From Rothia terrae (GTDB lineage Bacteria; Actinomycetota; Actinomycetes; Actinomycetales; Micrococcaceae), in the NCBI RefSeq assembly GCF_012396615.1, contig NZ_JAAXPV010000010.1, forward strand, positions 1-64,000: a DNA stretch of 64,000 nt, read 5' to 3'. The notes beneath the pieces were generated by a model that did not search any database, was not told the DNA's origin, and saw only the letters and a list, made by a program, of their open reading frames with translations. The translations under genes and the position numbers were made by a program. Position 1 is the first letter of the stretch. Each line of letters begins with the position of its first letter. Shown in pieces: positions 28,623-38,388 of this stretch.

Positions 28623-30144
28623 CGCATACACCGCCGAAGATATTCGCCGACTCGAAGAGCCATATGTTACCGCTGAAACATACGACGGCTCTTTGATGCG
28701 CAAAGCCGCTTACGGACTCTACAAACACGCCGCGAAACTTCATGAGCAGCAGGCGGACTCTCGCATCCTAGTGCTCGTTGGTAGCGGAAACAACGGCGGC
28801 GATGGGCTCTATGCCGCTACCCACTTACTTGCCGACGGGTTTGCAGTGGATGCGGTCTTGCTGGGGTCGCGGGCCCATACTGAGGGACTGGAGGCATATA
28901 AAGATGCCGGGGGAAACCTTATAGACCCTGATTCGCTCGACCCATCAGCTTACGGTCTGATAATTGACGCGATTTTAGGGACCGGCGCTCGCGGAGGCCT
29001 GAGAGATGAGGCTGCCACCGTTGTTAACCGGCTGCGTACTGAAACCGACCGCGATATTCTTGTTATCGCCTGCGATGTTCCCTCCGGCGTCGACGGAAAT
29101 ACCGGTGCCGTTCATCAGCCCGTTCTGCCGGCGGACGTAACCGTCACTTTCATAGCTCGGAAGGTACCGCACCTGAGTACAGCAGAACATTTGTGCGGAC
29201 GCGTGGAGGTAGTGAAACTCGGTATCGAGGAGGATCTGGCGAAATATGAACCTGCGGTATCCCGGCTGGAAATTCATGAACTCCGCCAAGAAATGGTTGT
29301 TCCTGGGCCTTACGATCATAAATACACGCGGGGCGTCTGCGGAATCCTCACAGGAAGTGAGGAGTACCCCGGTGCCGCGCTCCTGAGTACCCAGGCCTGT
29401 GTCAATACCGGTGTTGGAATGGTGCGATTTGGGGTAGTGGGCCAACTAGCCAGTATGATAAATCTGCGAACCCCGGAAGTCGTTTGCTTTACATCCAGCC
29501 CTGAAGAACAACACGTGCAAGCCTGGCTAGCAGGCTCTGGTGCTACCGGAGAGGCCCGTGAACGAGATATTGACGTAGCTTTGGCCGCCTCTGAGCCAGC
29601 AATTCTTGACGCGGCAGCGGTCGCTAGAACCGCTCAATGGGTCAGCGATAACAGAGTCCTTGAGGCGAATAATATTCTGACCCCGCACGCTGGCGAACTT
29701 GAAGAATTTCTGGTCTGGATGAGTGCCTTAAGCTATTCAACATGGCACCGAGTTGTGGGGGATGAAAAAGCTCCCACCCGCGCCGAGATTGAAAACGCCC
29801 CTCTTCGTTGGGCAAAAGTTGCCAGCTCTCTCAGCGGAGCAACCGTTCTTCTCAAAGGCGCGGTCACCCACATCGCCAGCCCCGATGGTAAGGTACTCAG
29901 CGTCCGCTCCGACGCCCACTATCTCGCAACAGCAGGAAGCGGGGACGTCCTTTCCGGTATTCTAGGCGGGCTTATCGCACAGAACGAGGCGCAGACAAAG
30001 CCCGCACCCACCGCTCATGTCGCTGCCCTGGCTAGCGTCATCCACAGTAACAGTGCACTTTTAAACAACGGCGGCAAAGGCCCGACACCGGCATCGGCAA
30101 TAGTGGACAATATTCCAACCGCTATAGCGCATTTGCTGGGGTAG
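28615..30144 (+). CDS. nnr: Bifunctional NAD(P)H-hydrate epimerase / ADP-dependent dehydratase
   Basis: Repairs hydrated NAD(P)H. 509 residues: N-terminal YjeF_N epimerase domain (about 1-215) with LVGSGNNGGDGLYAA and CDVPSGVDGNTG, and a C-terminal dehydratase domain (about 230-505) with LTPHAGELEEF and TAGSGDVLSGILGGLIA. ATG 28615 is chosen over GTG 28606 because AGGAG at 28602-28606 lies eight bases before it. The end of acpS therefore contains its ribosome binding site. Confidence 0.94.
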   Translation: MINAYTAEDIRRLEEPYVTAETYDGSLMRKAAYGLYKHAAKLHEQQADSRILVLVGSGNNGGDGLYAATHLLADGFAVDAVLLGSRAHTEGLEAYKDAGGNLIDPDSLDPSAYGLIIDAILGTGARGGLRDEAATVVNRLRTETDRDILVIACDVPSGVDGNTGAVHQPVLPADVTVTFIARKVPHLSTAEHLCGRVEVVKLGIEEDLAKYEPAVSRLEIHELRQEMVVPGPYDHKYTRGVCGILTGSEEYPGAALLSTQACVNTGVGMVRFGVVGQLASMINLRTPEVVCFTSSPEEQHVQAWLAGSGATGEARERDIDVALAASEPAILDAAAVARTAQWVSDNRVLEANNILTPHAGELEEFLVWMSALSYSTWHRVVGDEKAPTRAEIENAPLRWAKVASSLSGATVLLKGAVTHIASPDGKVLSVRSDAHYLATAGSGDVLSGILGGLIAQNEAQTKPAPTAHVAALASVIHSNSALLNNGGKGPTPASAIVDNIPTAIAHLLG

Positions 30145-30448
30145 CTGGGGTAAAGAAAGCACGTTGGGGCGCCACCCAGCTAACGATCGCTGCCGCCATA
30201 TACCGCGGGCAATTACTCATAAAAATCAAATAAACAATAAGCTCGGGATCAGATAACTCATCTGATCCCGAGCTTTTGCATCTTGAGTATTTTCTGTAGA
30301 GCTCTATTCGTCAAGCTATTGGCTCCGTGTACATCTACAGCGACGAAGCAATCCTTCTCACCGGCTCGGTTCGTTCACAAGGCGATTCATGCCAGACCCA
30401 GCCCAGTTTGCCGCCCGCTGTATATGTCTTTTCGGCTACATACGTCTT
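30145..30448. other. Intergenic region between nnr and the sugar transferase
   Basis: Holds the nnr terminator at 30238-30279 and otherwise no gene I can support on either strand. Confidence 0.7.
30238..30279 (+). terminator. Intrinsic terminator after nnr
   Basis: A 14-bp perfect stem (AGCTCGGGATCAGA / TCTGATCCCGAGCT) with a 7-base loop and a short T4 run; it could act in both directions for these convergent genes. Confidence 0.88.
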
Positions 30449-31927
30449 TTAGTACGCGCCGTCTTTCGCGAACACTGCGCGGACAGTACGGAAAAGAATC
30501 ACGAAGTCGCCAATAACAGACCAGTTATCAACGTAGTAGAGGTCCAGACGGATTGATTCTTCCCACGAAAGGTTAGAACGTCCTGAAACCTGCCACAGAC
30601 CGGTAATACCGGGCTTTACGAGCAAGCGGCGGTAGGCGTCCTCTTCGTACTGCGCAACTTCAGAAGGAAGCGGCGGACGAGGGCCAACCAATGACATATC
30701 ACCCACAAAAACATTCCATAGCTGAGGAAGCTCATCAATGGAGTACTTGCGAATGAACTTACCAATCTTGGTGATGCGAGGATCGTCGGCCATCTTGAAG
30801 AGAATGCCGTTACCCTCGTTCTGACTCATCAGTTCCTTCTTCAGTTCCTCGGCATTAGTCACCATAGAACGGAACTTAATCATGTGGAACGGGCGGCCGC
30901 GGTAGCCCACACGCTCCTGGAAGAAGAAAATCGGTCCGCCATCTTTTTTCACCATCAAAGCAACGACCACAAGAAGCGGCGAAAGCACGATGAGACCCAA
31001 ACCCGATGCCACGATGTCCAAGGTGCGCTTCAAGAAAGCAGGGAAGCCCTCAAGGCGAGGAGTGGATACGTGAATCAAGGGCACACCGTTGAGCGGCTGC
31101 GTCTTGATACGTGGACCGGCGATATCGGTGGTAGCAGGCGCCAGAATAAGCGAAATATGCCATGCTGCCAATTCCCAGCCCAGACGACGAAGCTCCTGCG
31201 GAGTCAGACCGTGACCGGAACCCAAAGCAACCGCATGAATGTTGTTCTGACGAACAGCCGCCAGAATATCTTCAGCATCGTGCGAATAACCCAAAATGGG
31301 AAGGTCATGATCCTCAGAAATCGTGGTTCCCTGTGCCTCACCGCTCAGATAGAAAGCAGCTGGGCTCAAACCTGACTGCTGACCTGCCTTGAGCGTGGTG
31401 TACAGGTGCTCACCGGAGCTAGCGTCCGAGAGAATCATGACGCGGGTAAGCGCGCGACCGCGGTCGCGGAAAGCGACAAGGAAGCGACGCAGACACCAGC
31501 GTCCGATCAGCAAAAGCAAAATGCCGATGGGGTAGGCAACAATGATGTAGCTACGCGCAAAATCAACCGTGGTCAAATATGAAAAAATGACGATAAGGCA
31601 GAAGAAATATGTGGTCGCCTTAGTAACCAAACGGTATTCATCGTTACCCTGACCAAGGTGGCGCACATTTCGCGAATCTGAAATATGCAGTGCAATAAAC
31701 CACAAAATGCCAATGACTGGTCCGACCATAAAATAGTTCCAGTCGGTTTCACTGCGGCCGAGCACCGGTGCGTCGCGCAAACCAAAGCTGACAAAGTGGG
31801 CAACCACCAAGGTGATGAGAATTGCTAAGGTATCTACTGCGTAGAGAGCCGCAACAATTTTAGGATGCCAGGATTTTCTAATGCGCGTACCTGACCAGCG
31901 CTCTTCTAAATCAATGCCATCTAGCAC
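30449..31927 (-). CDS. Undecaprenyl-phosphate sugar phosphotransferase (polyprenyl glycosylphosphotransferase)
   Basis: Transfers a sugar-1-phosphate from a nucleotide sugar to undecaprenyl phosphate, starting capsule or cell-wall polysaccharide. 492 residues: four to five N-terminal membrane helices, a Rossmann-like middle domain (about 150-270), then the bacterial sugar transferase domain beginning KRTLDIVASGLGL, with RVGYRGRPFHMIKFRSM, SIDELPQLWNV, SLVGPRPPLPSE and PGITGLWQVSGRS. GTG start with GGGGGT upstream. The expected glycosyltransferase cluster is not adjacent, so the sugar cannot be inferred. Confidence 0.9.
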   Translation of the reverse strand: MLDGIDLEERWSGTRIRKSWHPKIVAALYAVDTLAILITLVVAHFVSFGLRDAPVLGRSETDWNYFMVGPVIGILWFIALHISDSRNVRHLGQGNDEYRLVTKATTYFFCLIVIFSYLTTVDFARSYIIVAYPIGILLLLIGRWCLRRFLVAFRDRGRALTRVMILSDASSGEHLYTTLKAGQQSGLSPAAFYLSGEAQGTTISEDHDLPILGYSHDAEDILAAVRQNNIHAVALGSGHGLTPQELRRLGWELAAWHISLILAPATTDIAGPRIKTQPLNGVPLIHVSTPRLEGFPAFLKRTLDIVASGLGLIVLSPLLVVVALMVKKDGGPIFFFQERVGYRGRPFHMIKFRSMVTNAEELKKELMSQNEGNGILFKMADDPRITKIGKFIRKYSIDELPQLWNVFVGDMSLVGPRPPLPSEVAQYEEDAYRRLLVKPGITGLWQVSGRSNLSWEESIRLDLYYVDNWSVIGDFVILFRTVRAVFAKDGAY

Positions 31928-32125
31928 GTGATTCTTACCCCCAAAAATGCAAAAATCTGCCGACCTTAATTTATTTTCCCCATTTATTGGTCGCAGAATT
32001 GTTCTAAAAGTATATCGTGAACAATTTATTTATAGCAGTGTAAATGGGAGGTAAGTTCCGCTGTACATTAGGGGACAAAATGGACGAATTTGGCTCTATC
32101 TAGGGTAAATGTGAGCCTCGACAAT

Positions 32126-32929
32126 CTATTTTAGGTTGGCGTGAGTCACAATAAAATTGGTTACTGGCTTGTAAAGATGCGGGGTTACATTGTCGTCCAT
32201 GGGCACAGCGACTTTGATTTGGTTCTGCTCTGCGGAAACAAATAGACCGGGATCATTGCAGTCAGCAATTCCAATAGTCGAAATGCCTCGAGAGGCCGCA
32301 ACACCGGCAAGACCGTGGTCCGCAACAATAAGATCCGGAGTGATGCCGCGCTCCGTCAGCTGAGTCAGCGCCAATTCCATGGGGCCGGGAAAATGAGTGT
32401 GCTGCAAATTGCCGTACTGCTCAAACATCACAACATCAAGAATCTGGCGAATATCACCGTCTAAAAACTTATCGCCCTCATCAATAGTGAGAACCTCAGC
32501 ACCGAACGCCCTAGCAACACGAGCCAGTTCTACATAAATTGGAAACAGTCCCGCCGGATGGCCGGTAGCAAAAAGAATCTTTCCGCGATTTCTCACTGCC
32601 TCACCAAAGATTTCTGTATAACGGTAAAGCTGCGTGATGCATTCTTCGGCGCTAATAGTGTCTTGGCCAAACAGGTGGTGAGGATCAGCGCTGGTGCCTA
32701 CTCGGCGCGCCATCAACTCAAAAATGTCCTCGTACGTCCACTCACGGGTGAGCTTCACGCCGAACTCAAGGTGTTCGTTACCCTCAACAAAACCGTGCAT
32801 ATGGGCGATGTTGACCTCGCGTGAGGTAGCTACTTCACCGCAAATTTTAGAGTCGTTGAGATACTGCGCGAATTCGCTGTCAGACATTGAAAATGCATAG
32901 CTATCGAGAAGAGAAGAAAGATTGGTCAT
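32126..32929 (-). CDS. Conserved actinobacterial phosphatase-like protein linked to mshA
   Basis: 267 residues, soluble. I recognise it as the family annotated only as phosphatase in actinobacteria, not as a characterised enzyme. Possible active-site or metal-binding segments are FATGHPAGLFP, HTHFPGPMELA, IVADHGLAGVAA, IADCNDPGLF and the C-terminal VPMDDNVTPHLYKP. It starts 6 bases after the mshA stop on the same strand, so the two are surely co-transcribed. Mycothiol synthesis needs a phosphatase acting on the MshA product, and the neighbourhood makes this protein a candidate; that role is inference. Confidence 0.6.
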   Translation of the reverse strand: MTNLSSLLDSYAFSMSDSEFAQYLNDSKICGEVATSREVNIAHMHGFVEGNEHLEFGVKLTREWTYEDIFELMARRVGTSADPHHLFGQDTISAEECITQLYRYTEIFGEAVRNRGKILFATGHPAGLFPIYVELARVARAFGAEVLTIDEGDKFLDGDIRQILDVVMFEQYGNLQHTHFPGPMELALTQLTERGITPDLIVADHGLAGVAASRGISTIGIADCNDPGLFVSAEQNQIKVAVPMDDNVTPHLYKPVTNFIVTHANLK

Positions 32930-32935
32930 GAGGAT

Positions 32936-34153
32936 TTACTTTTCTTTCGTGAGAGAGGAATAAAGCTCTAGCGTAGTGGATGCTGCTGACGCCCAGTCCA
33001 TCGTTTGGGCGCGCTGTGCTCCAGCGCGTCCTAACTTTTGGCGGATATCAGGGTTGCGGATGAGATATTCGAGTGCAGCTGCCCAGGCGGAGGGTTCGCG
33101 GGAATCAACCAGCAATCCGCTCTCGGCGTCGGCCACCGCGTCCTGTAACCCGTCGACGCGGGTTGCAATCACCGCAGTGCCGGTGGCCTGAGCCTCTAAG
33201 GCAACCAACCCGAAGGTTTCTGATGACGAGGGACAGGCTACGATATCGGCTTGTTGCATGGCGCGGGCAAGCTCGGGTGCAGGGAGAGCTGGAACAATGC
33301 GCACTTTATTGCCGAGCCCGAGAGCCTTGGCGCGAGCCACCAACCGATGCTCGTAATCATTAGCTGAAGTACCGACCATGGTGAGCGAAACGTTGAGTTC
33401 GCGAGGCAGAAGGGCTAAGGCCTCGACCAAGATATGCGGTCCCTTAAGCGGTTGTGGTCGCCCCGCAAAGAGAATCTCACCTGACGCGTCACTGAAATTA
33501 GTTTTTACTGCAGGATAGAAAATCTCAGTATCGACACCGGGGCGGATGATATGCAGCTTCGATGCTTCGGCGGAATAAAACCGAACCATCTGTTCTAGTT
33601 CGTGCATCGTGTTCACGACTAGAGCATCGCACGCGTCAACGATGCGTCGTTCCCCATCGATACGCTGCTGCGGTTCAAGCGGTTCACCGGCGCCGGCTTT
33701 GTCGTTTTTGACTGCGCCCGTGGTGTGCATGGTGTGAACAATCGGAACACCTTCCGGCGCATACTGCAATGCCGCTAAGCCGGAAAGCCAGTAGTGCGAA
33801 TGCACGATATCTGGAGTGTTTACCGCATACCGGCGCATATGCTCCACAAACTCGGGGATAAGTTGCGGTAGATCCTCTTTCACAGCGCCTTCAGCCCGTT
33901 CAAAAGCCAGCGTGTGAACACTACAGCGTTTCGAAAGGTCTGTGCGTTCATAGAGTGCACCGAACTCAGTTGAGAGAGTAAAGACTTCAATATGCAGATT
34001 CTTATCTGCTGCGAGCATAGCTTTCACCAGGCTGGCGATATAGACGTTCATACCGCCGGCATCCCCGTTACCAGGCTGGGACAGGGGAGAGGTATGCATT
34101 GAAATCAGATGAAGGGTGCGAGTTTTCACGTTTCTAACTCTAACAACTCTCAC
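32936..34153 (-). CDS. mshA: D-inositol-3-phosphate glycosyltransferase (mycothiol synthesis)
   Basis: First step of mycothiol synthesis: GlcNAc is moved from UDP-GlcNAc to 1L-inositol-3-phosphate. About 405 residues, GT4 fold: N-terminal ISMHTSPLSQPGNGDAGGMN, the glycine-rich acceptor loop, DIVHSHYWLSGLAAL, LFAGRPQPLKGPHILVEAL, and the donor-site CPSSSETFGLVALEAQATG. GTG 34153 and GTG 34129 are both plausible starts; homology begins after the second. Divergent from alr with 84 bases between them. Confidence 0.93.
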   Translation of the reverse strand: MRVVRVRNVKTRTLHLISMHTSPLSQPGNGDAGGMNVYIASLVKAMLAADKNLHIEVFTLSTEFGALYERTDLSKRCSVHTLAFERAEGAVKEDLPQLIPEFVEHMRRYAVNTPDIVHSHYWLSGLAALQYAPEGVPIVHTMHTTGAVKNDKAGAGEPLEPQQRIDGERRIVDACDALVVNTMHELEQMVRFYSAEASKLHIIRPGVDTEIFYPAVKTNFSDASGEILFAGRPQPLKGPHILVEALALLPRELNVSLTMVGTSANDYEHRLVARAKALGLGNKVRIVPALPAPELARAMQQADIVACPSSSETFGLVALEAQATGTAVIATRVDGLQDAVADAESGLLVDSREPSAWAAALEYLIRNPDIRQKLGRAGAQRAQTMDWASAASTTLELYSSLTKEK

Positions 34154-34237
34154 CTGCGGTTACATTTTGGGTGTATATCTAGTGAGTGAAACAATAAGTA
34201 CATGACGCACCGCCCCTACACAGATGAGGTTTAGTTC

Positions 34238-35470
34238 ATGAGTTCTCAGCAACCGGCAGTAACTTTCGACTCGAACGTTTTGAATATGCTCACGAGTGGC
34301 CCTGAACGTGTTGCGGAGGTCAACTTAGACGCTATCGCGCACAACGTGCGCACCATTAGATCGTTGATTGGTGAGCGAACGCTGATCGCTGTGATTAAGG
34401 CAGATGCGTATGGTCATGGCGCTGCGGGGATTGCTCAGACCGTGCTAGATGCCGGTGCGGATGCGCTCGGGTTGGTGCATGTGCGTGAGGCATTGGCATT
34501 GCGCGCTGTTGGTATTGACGCGACGCTGATGGCGTGGTTGCATACGCCTTCCACTGACTTTGTGCTAGCAGTGCAAGAGGGCATTATTCTTGGCGCGTCA
34601 GGCTGGGATTTAGAAGCGATTGCCTACGCCGCCCAGCAGGTCGGAGCTGTTGCACGCGTCCACCTCAAAATTGATACAGGCTTGGGACGCAACGGCTGCA
34701 CCCCGGCTGACTGGCCGAGCTTCACCGCACGAGCCAAGGAACTTCAGGACGCGGGACTGATTGCCGTTGAAGGAATCTTCACCCACCTTGCAGTAGCCGA
34801 TGAGCCAGACCGTAAAGAAACAGATCAGCAACTGGACGTATTTGAAAATATGGTGTCGCAAGCTCGGGCGGCAGGGCTTAATCCTGAACTGATTCATGCA
34901 GCTAATACGCCGGGAACCTTCACCGCTGCAGATAAAGAAACCGGTGAGATCCTTTTGGGTAACGGAGTGCGCGTAGGTCTAGGACTGTACGGGCTATCGC
35001 CCTTGGCTGGGGTAACCTCTGGTGACCTGAACCTGCGTCCGGCCATGACTGTATCTACGCGGGTCAACTCCGTCAAAGAAGTGCCTGCGGGTCAGGGAGT
35101 CTCGTACGGTCTCAATTACTCGACCCCGCATGCCACCACACTGGCGCTTATTCCCGTGGGATACGCAGACGGTGTGCCGCGTGTTGCTACAGGTGCACCG
35201 GTTAGGCTCTATCCCAACGGAAAAGCTGAACCTCGTACGTACCCGGTTGTTGGGCGCATCGCCATGGACCAGATGGTTATTGACTTGGGAGAACCCGGTC
35301 TTTCAGCACACGAGCACGGTTACTTGGGTGCACGCGCAGTTCTTTTTGGTGAAGGCGAAAACCCTCCCGTCGAAGAATGGGCGGACGCGGCCGGCACCAT
35401 CAACTACGAAATCGTCACCCGCATCTCACCCCGCGTAGCTCGCGTGCACACAACCGACAAGGACGCCTAA
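34238..35470 (+). CDS. alr: Alanine racemase
   Basis: PLP enzyme making D-alanine for peptidoglycan. 410 residues; the PLP lysine lies in LIAVIKADAYGHGAAG near residue 54, the second catalytic base region in GQGVSYGLNYSTPH, and PVGYADGVPR and VVGRIAMDQMVIDL follow. An N-terminal stretch of about 24 residues precedes the usual start. It leads an operon with tsaE, tsaB, rimI and tsaD. Confidence 0.95.
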   Translation: MSSQQPAVTFDSNVLNMLTSGPERVAEVNLDAIAHNVRTIRSLIGERTLIAVIKADAYGHGAAGIAQTVLDAGADALGLVHVREALALRAVGIDATLMAWLHTPSTDFVLAVQEGIILGASGWDLEAIAYAAQQVGAVARVHLKIDTGLGRNGCTPADWPSFTARAKELQDAGLIAVEGIFTHLAVADEPDRKETDQQLDVFENMVSQARAAGLNPELIHAANTPGTFTAADKETGEILLGNGVRVGLGLYGLSPLAGVTSGDLNLRPAMTVSTRVNSVKEVPAGQGVSYGLNYSTPHATTLALIPVGYADGVPRVATGAPVRLYPNGKAEPRTYPVVGRIAMDQMVIDLGEPGLSAHEHGYLGARAVLFGEGENPPVEEWADAAGTINYEIVTRISPRVARVHTTDKDA

Positions 35471-35475
35471 ACCGC

Positions 35476-36036
35476 ATGGAACACCTCGACATTACCGTTA
35501 GCGACCCGGACCATACTCGCAGGCTAGCGCATGCGCTCGCCGATTACTTGAGTGCCGGCGACCTGCTTATTTTGACAGGCGAACTGGGAGCGGGTAAAAC
35601 CACTTTCACCCGCAGCCTTGGTCACGGCCTAGGCGTACGCGAGGGCGTCATTTCACCCACTTTTGTGTTATCCCGCGTGCACCCGAACCTACCCGACGGC
35701 AAACGTCCCGGTGGCCCAGACCTAGTGCACGTTGATGCATACCGACTCACCAGCCCCGACGAAATCGATGACCTAGACCTTGAATATTCGCTAGACCGGT
35801 CAGTGACCGTAGTGGAATGGGGAAAAGACAAAGTAGAGCACCTCAGCGAATCTCGCCTAGAAATTGAACTGACGCGGGTTACCGGGGACTTACTGGATCT
35901 GAGCGATCCCCACGCTTTTGATGATTTGGACGATGAAGATGTGCCAGAATCTCGCGAGATGCGCGTGATTGCCGTCGGCCCTCGTTGGCGAGGCTCCGCC
36001 TGGGCGTCTTTGCAGCAAGCGCTACAACAGGCTTAA
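35476..36036 (+). CDS. tsaE: tRNA threonylcarbamoyladenosine synthesis ATPase TsaE
   Basis: ATPase that assists TsaB-TsaD in making t6A at position 37 of ANN-decoding tRNAs. 186 residues; Walker A LTGELGAGKTTFTRSLG near residue 30, SPTFVLSRVHPN, and HVDAYRL, VVEWGKDKVEHL. ATG 35476, 5 bases after alr, matches the family start; the frame is open upstream inside alr but without similarity. Confidence 0.94.
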   Translation: MEHLDITVSDPDHTRRLAHALADYLSAGDLLILTGELGAGKTTFTRSLGHGLGVREGVISPTFVLSRVHPNLPDGKRPGGPDLVHVDAYRLTSPDEIDDLDLEYSLDRSVTVVEWGKDKVEHLSESRLEIELTRVTGDLLDLSDPHAFDDLDDEDVPESREMRVIAVGPRWRGSAWASLQQALQQA

Positions 36037-36100
36037 GGCTATGCGCGGGTGTGAGCGGCAAAACTGAGCGGTTATTTCGCACAGAAGCTAAGATAGATGA

Positions 36101-36799
36101 GTGCTTATATTAGCTATCGACTCATCAGCAACCGCATCCGTTACCCTGGGCAAAATCGGCTCCACCGCAGCAGGCTCAGAAGTAGAAGTCATTGCGCACC
36201 GTGAAACTCAAGACACCCGTTCACATGCAGAGGTGATGTCTGTCTTCGTCCGAGATGTGTTGGCAGAGACCCAGGTCTCTTCTCAGGACATTGACACGAT
36301 TATCACCGGTACCGGACCGGGGCCTTTTACCGGCCTTCGCGCGGGCATTGTCACCGCCCGCACCTTGAGCTTTGCATGGGGTGTGCCGCTGTACGGACTG
36401 ATGAGCCTGTACAGCATTGCCGAAAACGCCTGGCAGGACGCCAACGAGCGCAACTACACGGAATTTTTGGTAGCTGCCGACGCGCGTCGTCGAGAGATTT
36501 ACAGTGCAACTTTTGCGCAGCATGAGGCCGGTTACCAGCTTGTAGACGGCCCAAACGTAGGCGCAGCAGCAGATGCTCCTGCTCTACCCGCCTATGGCTT
36601 TGGCGCTGGGCTTTACCGTGAACAAGTGGATGCTGTCGAAGAGTTCGATAGCCTTCACGCAAACTCTCGTGGGCTCCTCAAGGCTGCCGCGCGCATCGGA
36701 CTTACCAACCTCAGCACCGACACCCAGGCGCTGTATCTTCGGGAATCAGACGCTAAGGTTCCGCAAGCCCGCAAGAAGGCGACCCATGCTCAACGCTAA
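36101..36799 (+). CDS. tsaB: tRNA threonylcarbamoyladenosine complex dimerisation subunit TsaB
   Basis: Inactive ASKHA paralogue that scaffolds TsaD. 232 residues starting LILAIDSSATASV, with TETRSHAE-like DTRSHAEVMS, TGPGPFTGLRAGIVTA and AADARRREIY. GTG start at 36101; an overlapping ATG at 36097 is in another frame. It overlaps rimI by 14 bases. Confidence 0.93.
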   Translation: MLILAIDSSATASVTLGKIGSTAAGSEVEVIAHRETQDTRSHAEVMSVFVRDVLAETQVSSQDIDTIITGTGPGPFTGLRAGIVTARTLSFAWGVPLYGLMSLYSIAENAWQDANERNYTEFLVAADARRREIYSATFAQHEAGYQLVDGPNVGAAADAPALPAYGFGAGLYREQVDAVEEFDSLHANSRGLLKAAARIGLTNLSTDTQALYLRESDAKVPQARKKATHAQR

Positions 36800-37283
36800 A
36801 CTGCCTGCGGATATCGGCACCATTACCTTCACCGAAATGATACTGCATCATCTAGAAGCAGCGCACATTCTTGAAACCGATCTCTTTACCGCCGATGCCT
36901 GGTCTCTTGAGATGTTTCTTGCCGAGCTCCAGCATCCTACCCGCGGATACATTGCCGCCTTTGACCGGGATCTTTTAGTGGGGTACGCAGGCGTTATGAG
37001 CATCGCCGAAACAGCTGATGTGCAAACTATCGCTGTACGTCCAACTTACGAAGGACGGGGGATAGGACGCGCCATGCTCGACTTCCTGCATCGTGAGGCA
37101 GCCGCACGCGGCGCTAAGACCATACTGCTTGAAGTGCGCGCCGACAATCCGCGCGCCCAAGATCTGTACACCAAAAACGGTTACGCCCACATTCACACCC
37201 GCCCCGGCTACTATAACGACGGTGTCGATGCGCTGATCATGCAAGCACCGCTGACCGCCCACCCCACAACCGAAAGCGAATAA
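36786..37283 (+). CDS. rimI: Ribosomal protein S18 alanine N-acetyltransferase (GNAT)
   Basis: GNAT acetyltransferase, 165 residues, with acetyl-CoA loop [15 protein letters not shown] and the [16 protein letters not shown] segment usual for RimI, plus a C-terminal tyrosine motif [14 protein letters not shown]. Its place between tsaB and tsaD is characteristic. ATG 36786 fits the family start. Confidence 0.92.
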   Translation: MLNAKLPADIGTITFTEMILHHLEAAHILETDLFTADAWSLEMFLAELQHPTRGYIAAFDRDLLVGYAGVMSIAETADVQTIAVRPTYEGRGIGRAMLDFLHREAAARGAKTILLEVRADNPRAQDLYTKNGYAHIHTRPGYYNDGVDALIMQAPLTAHPTTESE

Positions 37284-37287
37284 CACC

Positions 37288-38388
37288 GTGACGCACGAAC
37301 CCCTGATTCTCGGCATCGAATCATCATGCGACGAAACCGGCATCGGTATTGTTCGCGGGAGCACCCTGCTCACCAACACCGTCTCATCTTCCATGGACGA
37401 ACACGTAAGGTTTGGCGGGGTAATTCCCGAAATTGCCTCCCGTGCTCACCTCGACGCTATGATCCCCGCCCTTCACGCCGCGCTTGAGGAAGCCAACGTC
37501 ACCCTGGATGAAATGGACGCCATTGCGGTCACCGCTGGGCCCGGTTTGGCAGGCGCACTCATGGTAGGCGTCTCAGCGGCAAAAGCGCTCGCTGTAGCTG
37601 CCAACAAACCACTCTACGGCATCAACCACCTGGTAGCTCACGTAGGCGTTGGACTGCTTGATGACAGCGGCATTGAAGGTTTCAACGCTGACTTCATGGA
37701 CTCCCTACCGAAAGAAGGACTGGGTGCTCTGCTCGTCTCAGGTGGACACACCGAAATCCTTGCGGTACGAGATATCACCTCTGACGTAGAACTCTTAGGC
37801 GCAACCCTCGACGACGCTGCAGGCGAAGCCTACGACAAAGTAGCGCGTCTACTCGGACTCAACTACCCGGGTGGCCCAGCTATCGATAAGGCAGCTCGTA
37901 ACGGCAACCCCAAAGCCTTCGCTTTTCCTCGCGGACTGACCGCCCGTAAATACATGGGAACCGACGAAGCACACGGCCCGCACCGCTACGACTTCTCATT
38001 CTCCGGGCTTAAAACAGCCGTCGCGCGAGTTGTGGAAGGCTTCGAAGCGCGAGGCGAAGAAGTGCCGGTTGCAGATGTCGCCGCGTCCTTCCAAGAAGCA
38101 GTGGTAGATGTCATCACCCGCAAAGCGATGCTCGCCTGCACCGAACAGGGCATCAAAACTCTGCTACTTGGTGGAGGCGTTGCCGCAAATTCTCGCCTGC
38201 GCGAGCTCACAGCGCAACGTTGTCAGGAGCACGGTATCAAACTCATCATTCCCAAGTTGAGCCTGTGTACCGATAACGGCGCGATGGTTGCGGCACTCGG
38301 TGCCCGATTGATGAGTGAGGGGCGTGCTCCCTCGGCCATTGACTTTGTGGCGGATTCGTCGTTGCCGGTGACGACGGTGCAAATTTAG
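37288..38388 (+). CDS. tsaD: tRNA N6-adenosine threonylcarbamoyltransferase TsaD
   Basis: Catalytic subunit transferring the threonylcarbamoyl group to A37. 366 residues; [15 protein letters not shown] at the start, metal-binding histidines in [12 protein letters not shown], nucleotide-binding [28 protein letters not shown] and [17 protein letters not shown] start 4 bases after rimI. Last gene of the operon; the downstream region is a structured element rather than a simple terminator. Confidence 0.95.
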   Translation: MTHEPLILGIESSCDETGIGIVRGSTLLTNTVSSSMDEHVRFGGVIPEIASRAHLDAMIPALHAALEEANVTLDEMDAIAVTAGPGLAGALMVGVSAAKALAVAANKPLYGINHLVAHVGVGLLDDSGIEGFNADFMDSLPKEGLGALLVSGGHTEILAVRDITSDVELLGATLDDAAGEAYDKVARLLGLNYPGGPAIDKAARNGNPKAFAFPRGLTARKYMGTDEAHGPHRYDFSFSGLKTAVARVVEGFEARGEEVPVADVAASFQEAVVDVITRKAMLACTEQGIKTLLLGGGVAANSRLRELTAQRCQEHGIKLIIPKLSLCTDNGAMVAALGARLMSEGRAPSAIDFVADSSLPVTTVQI

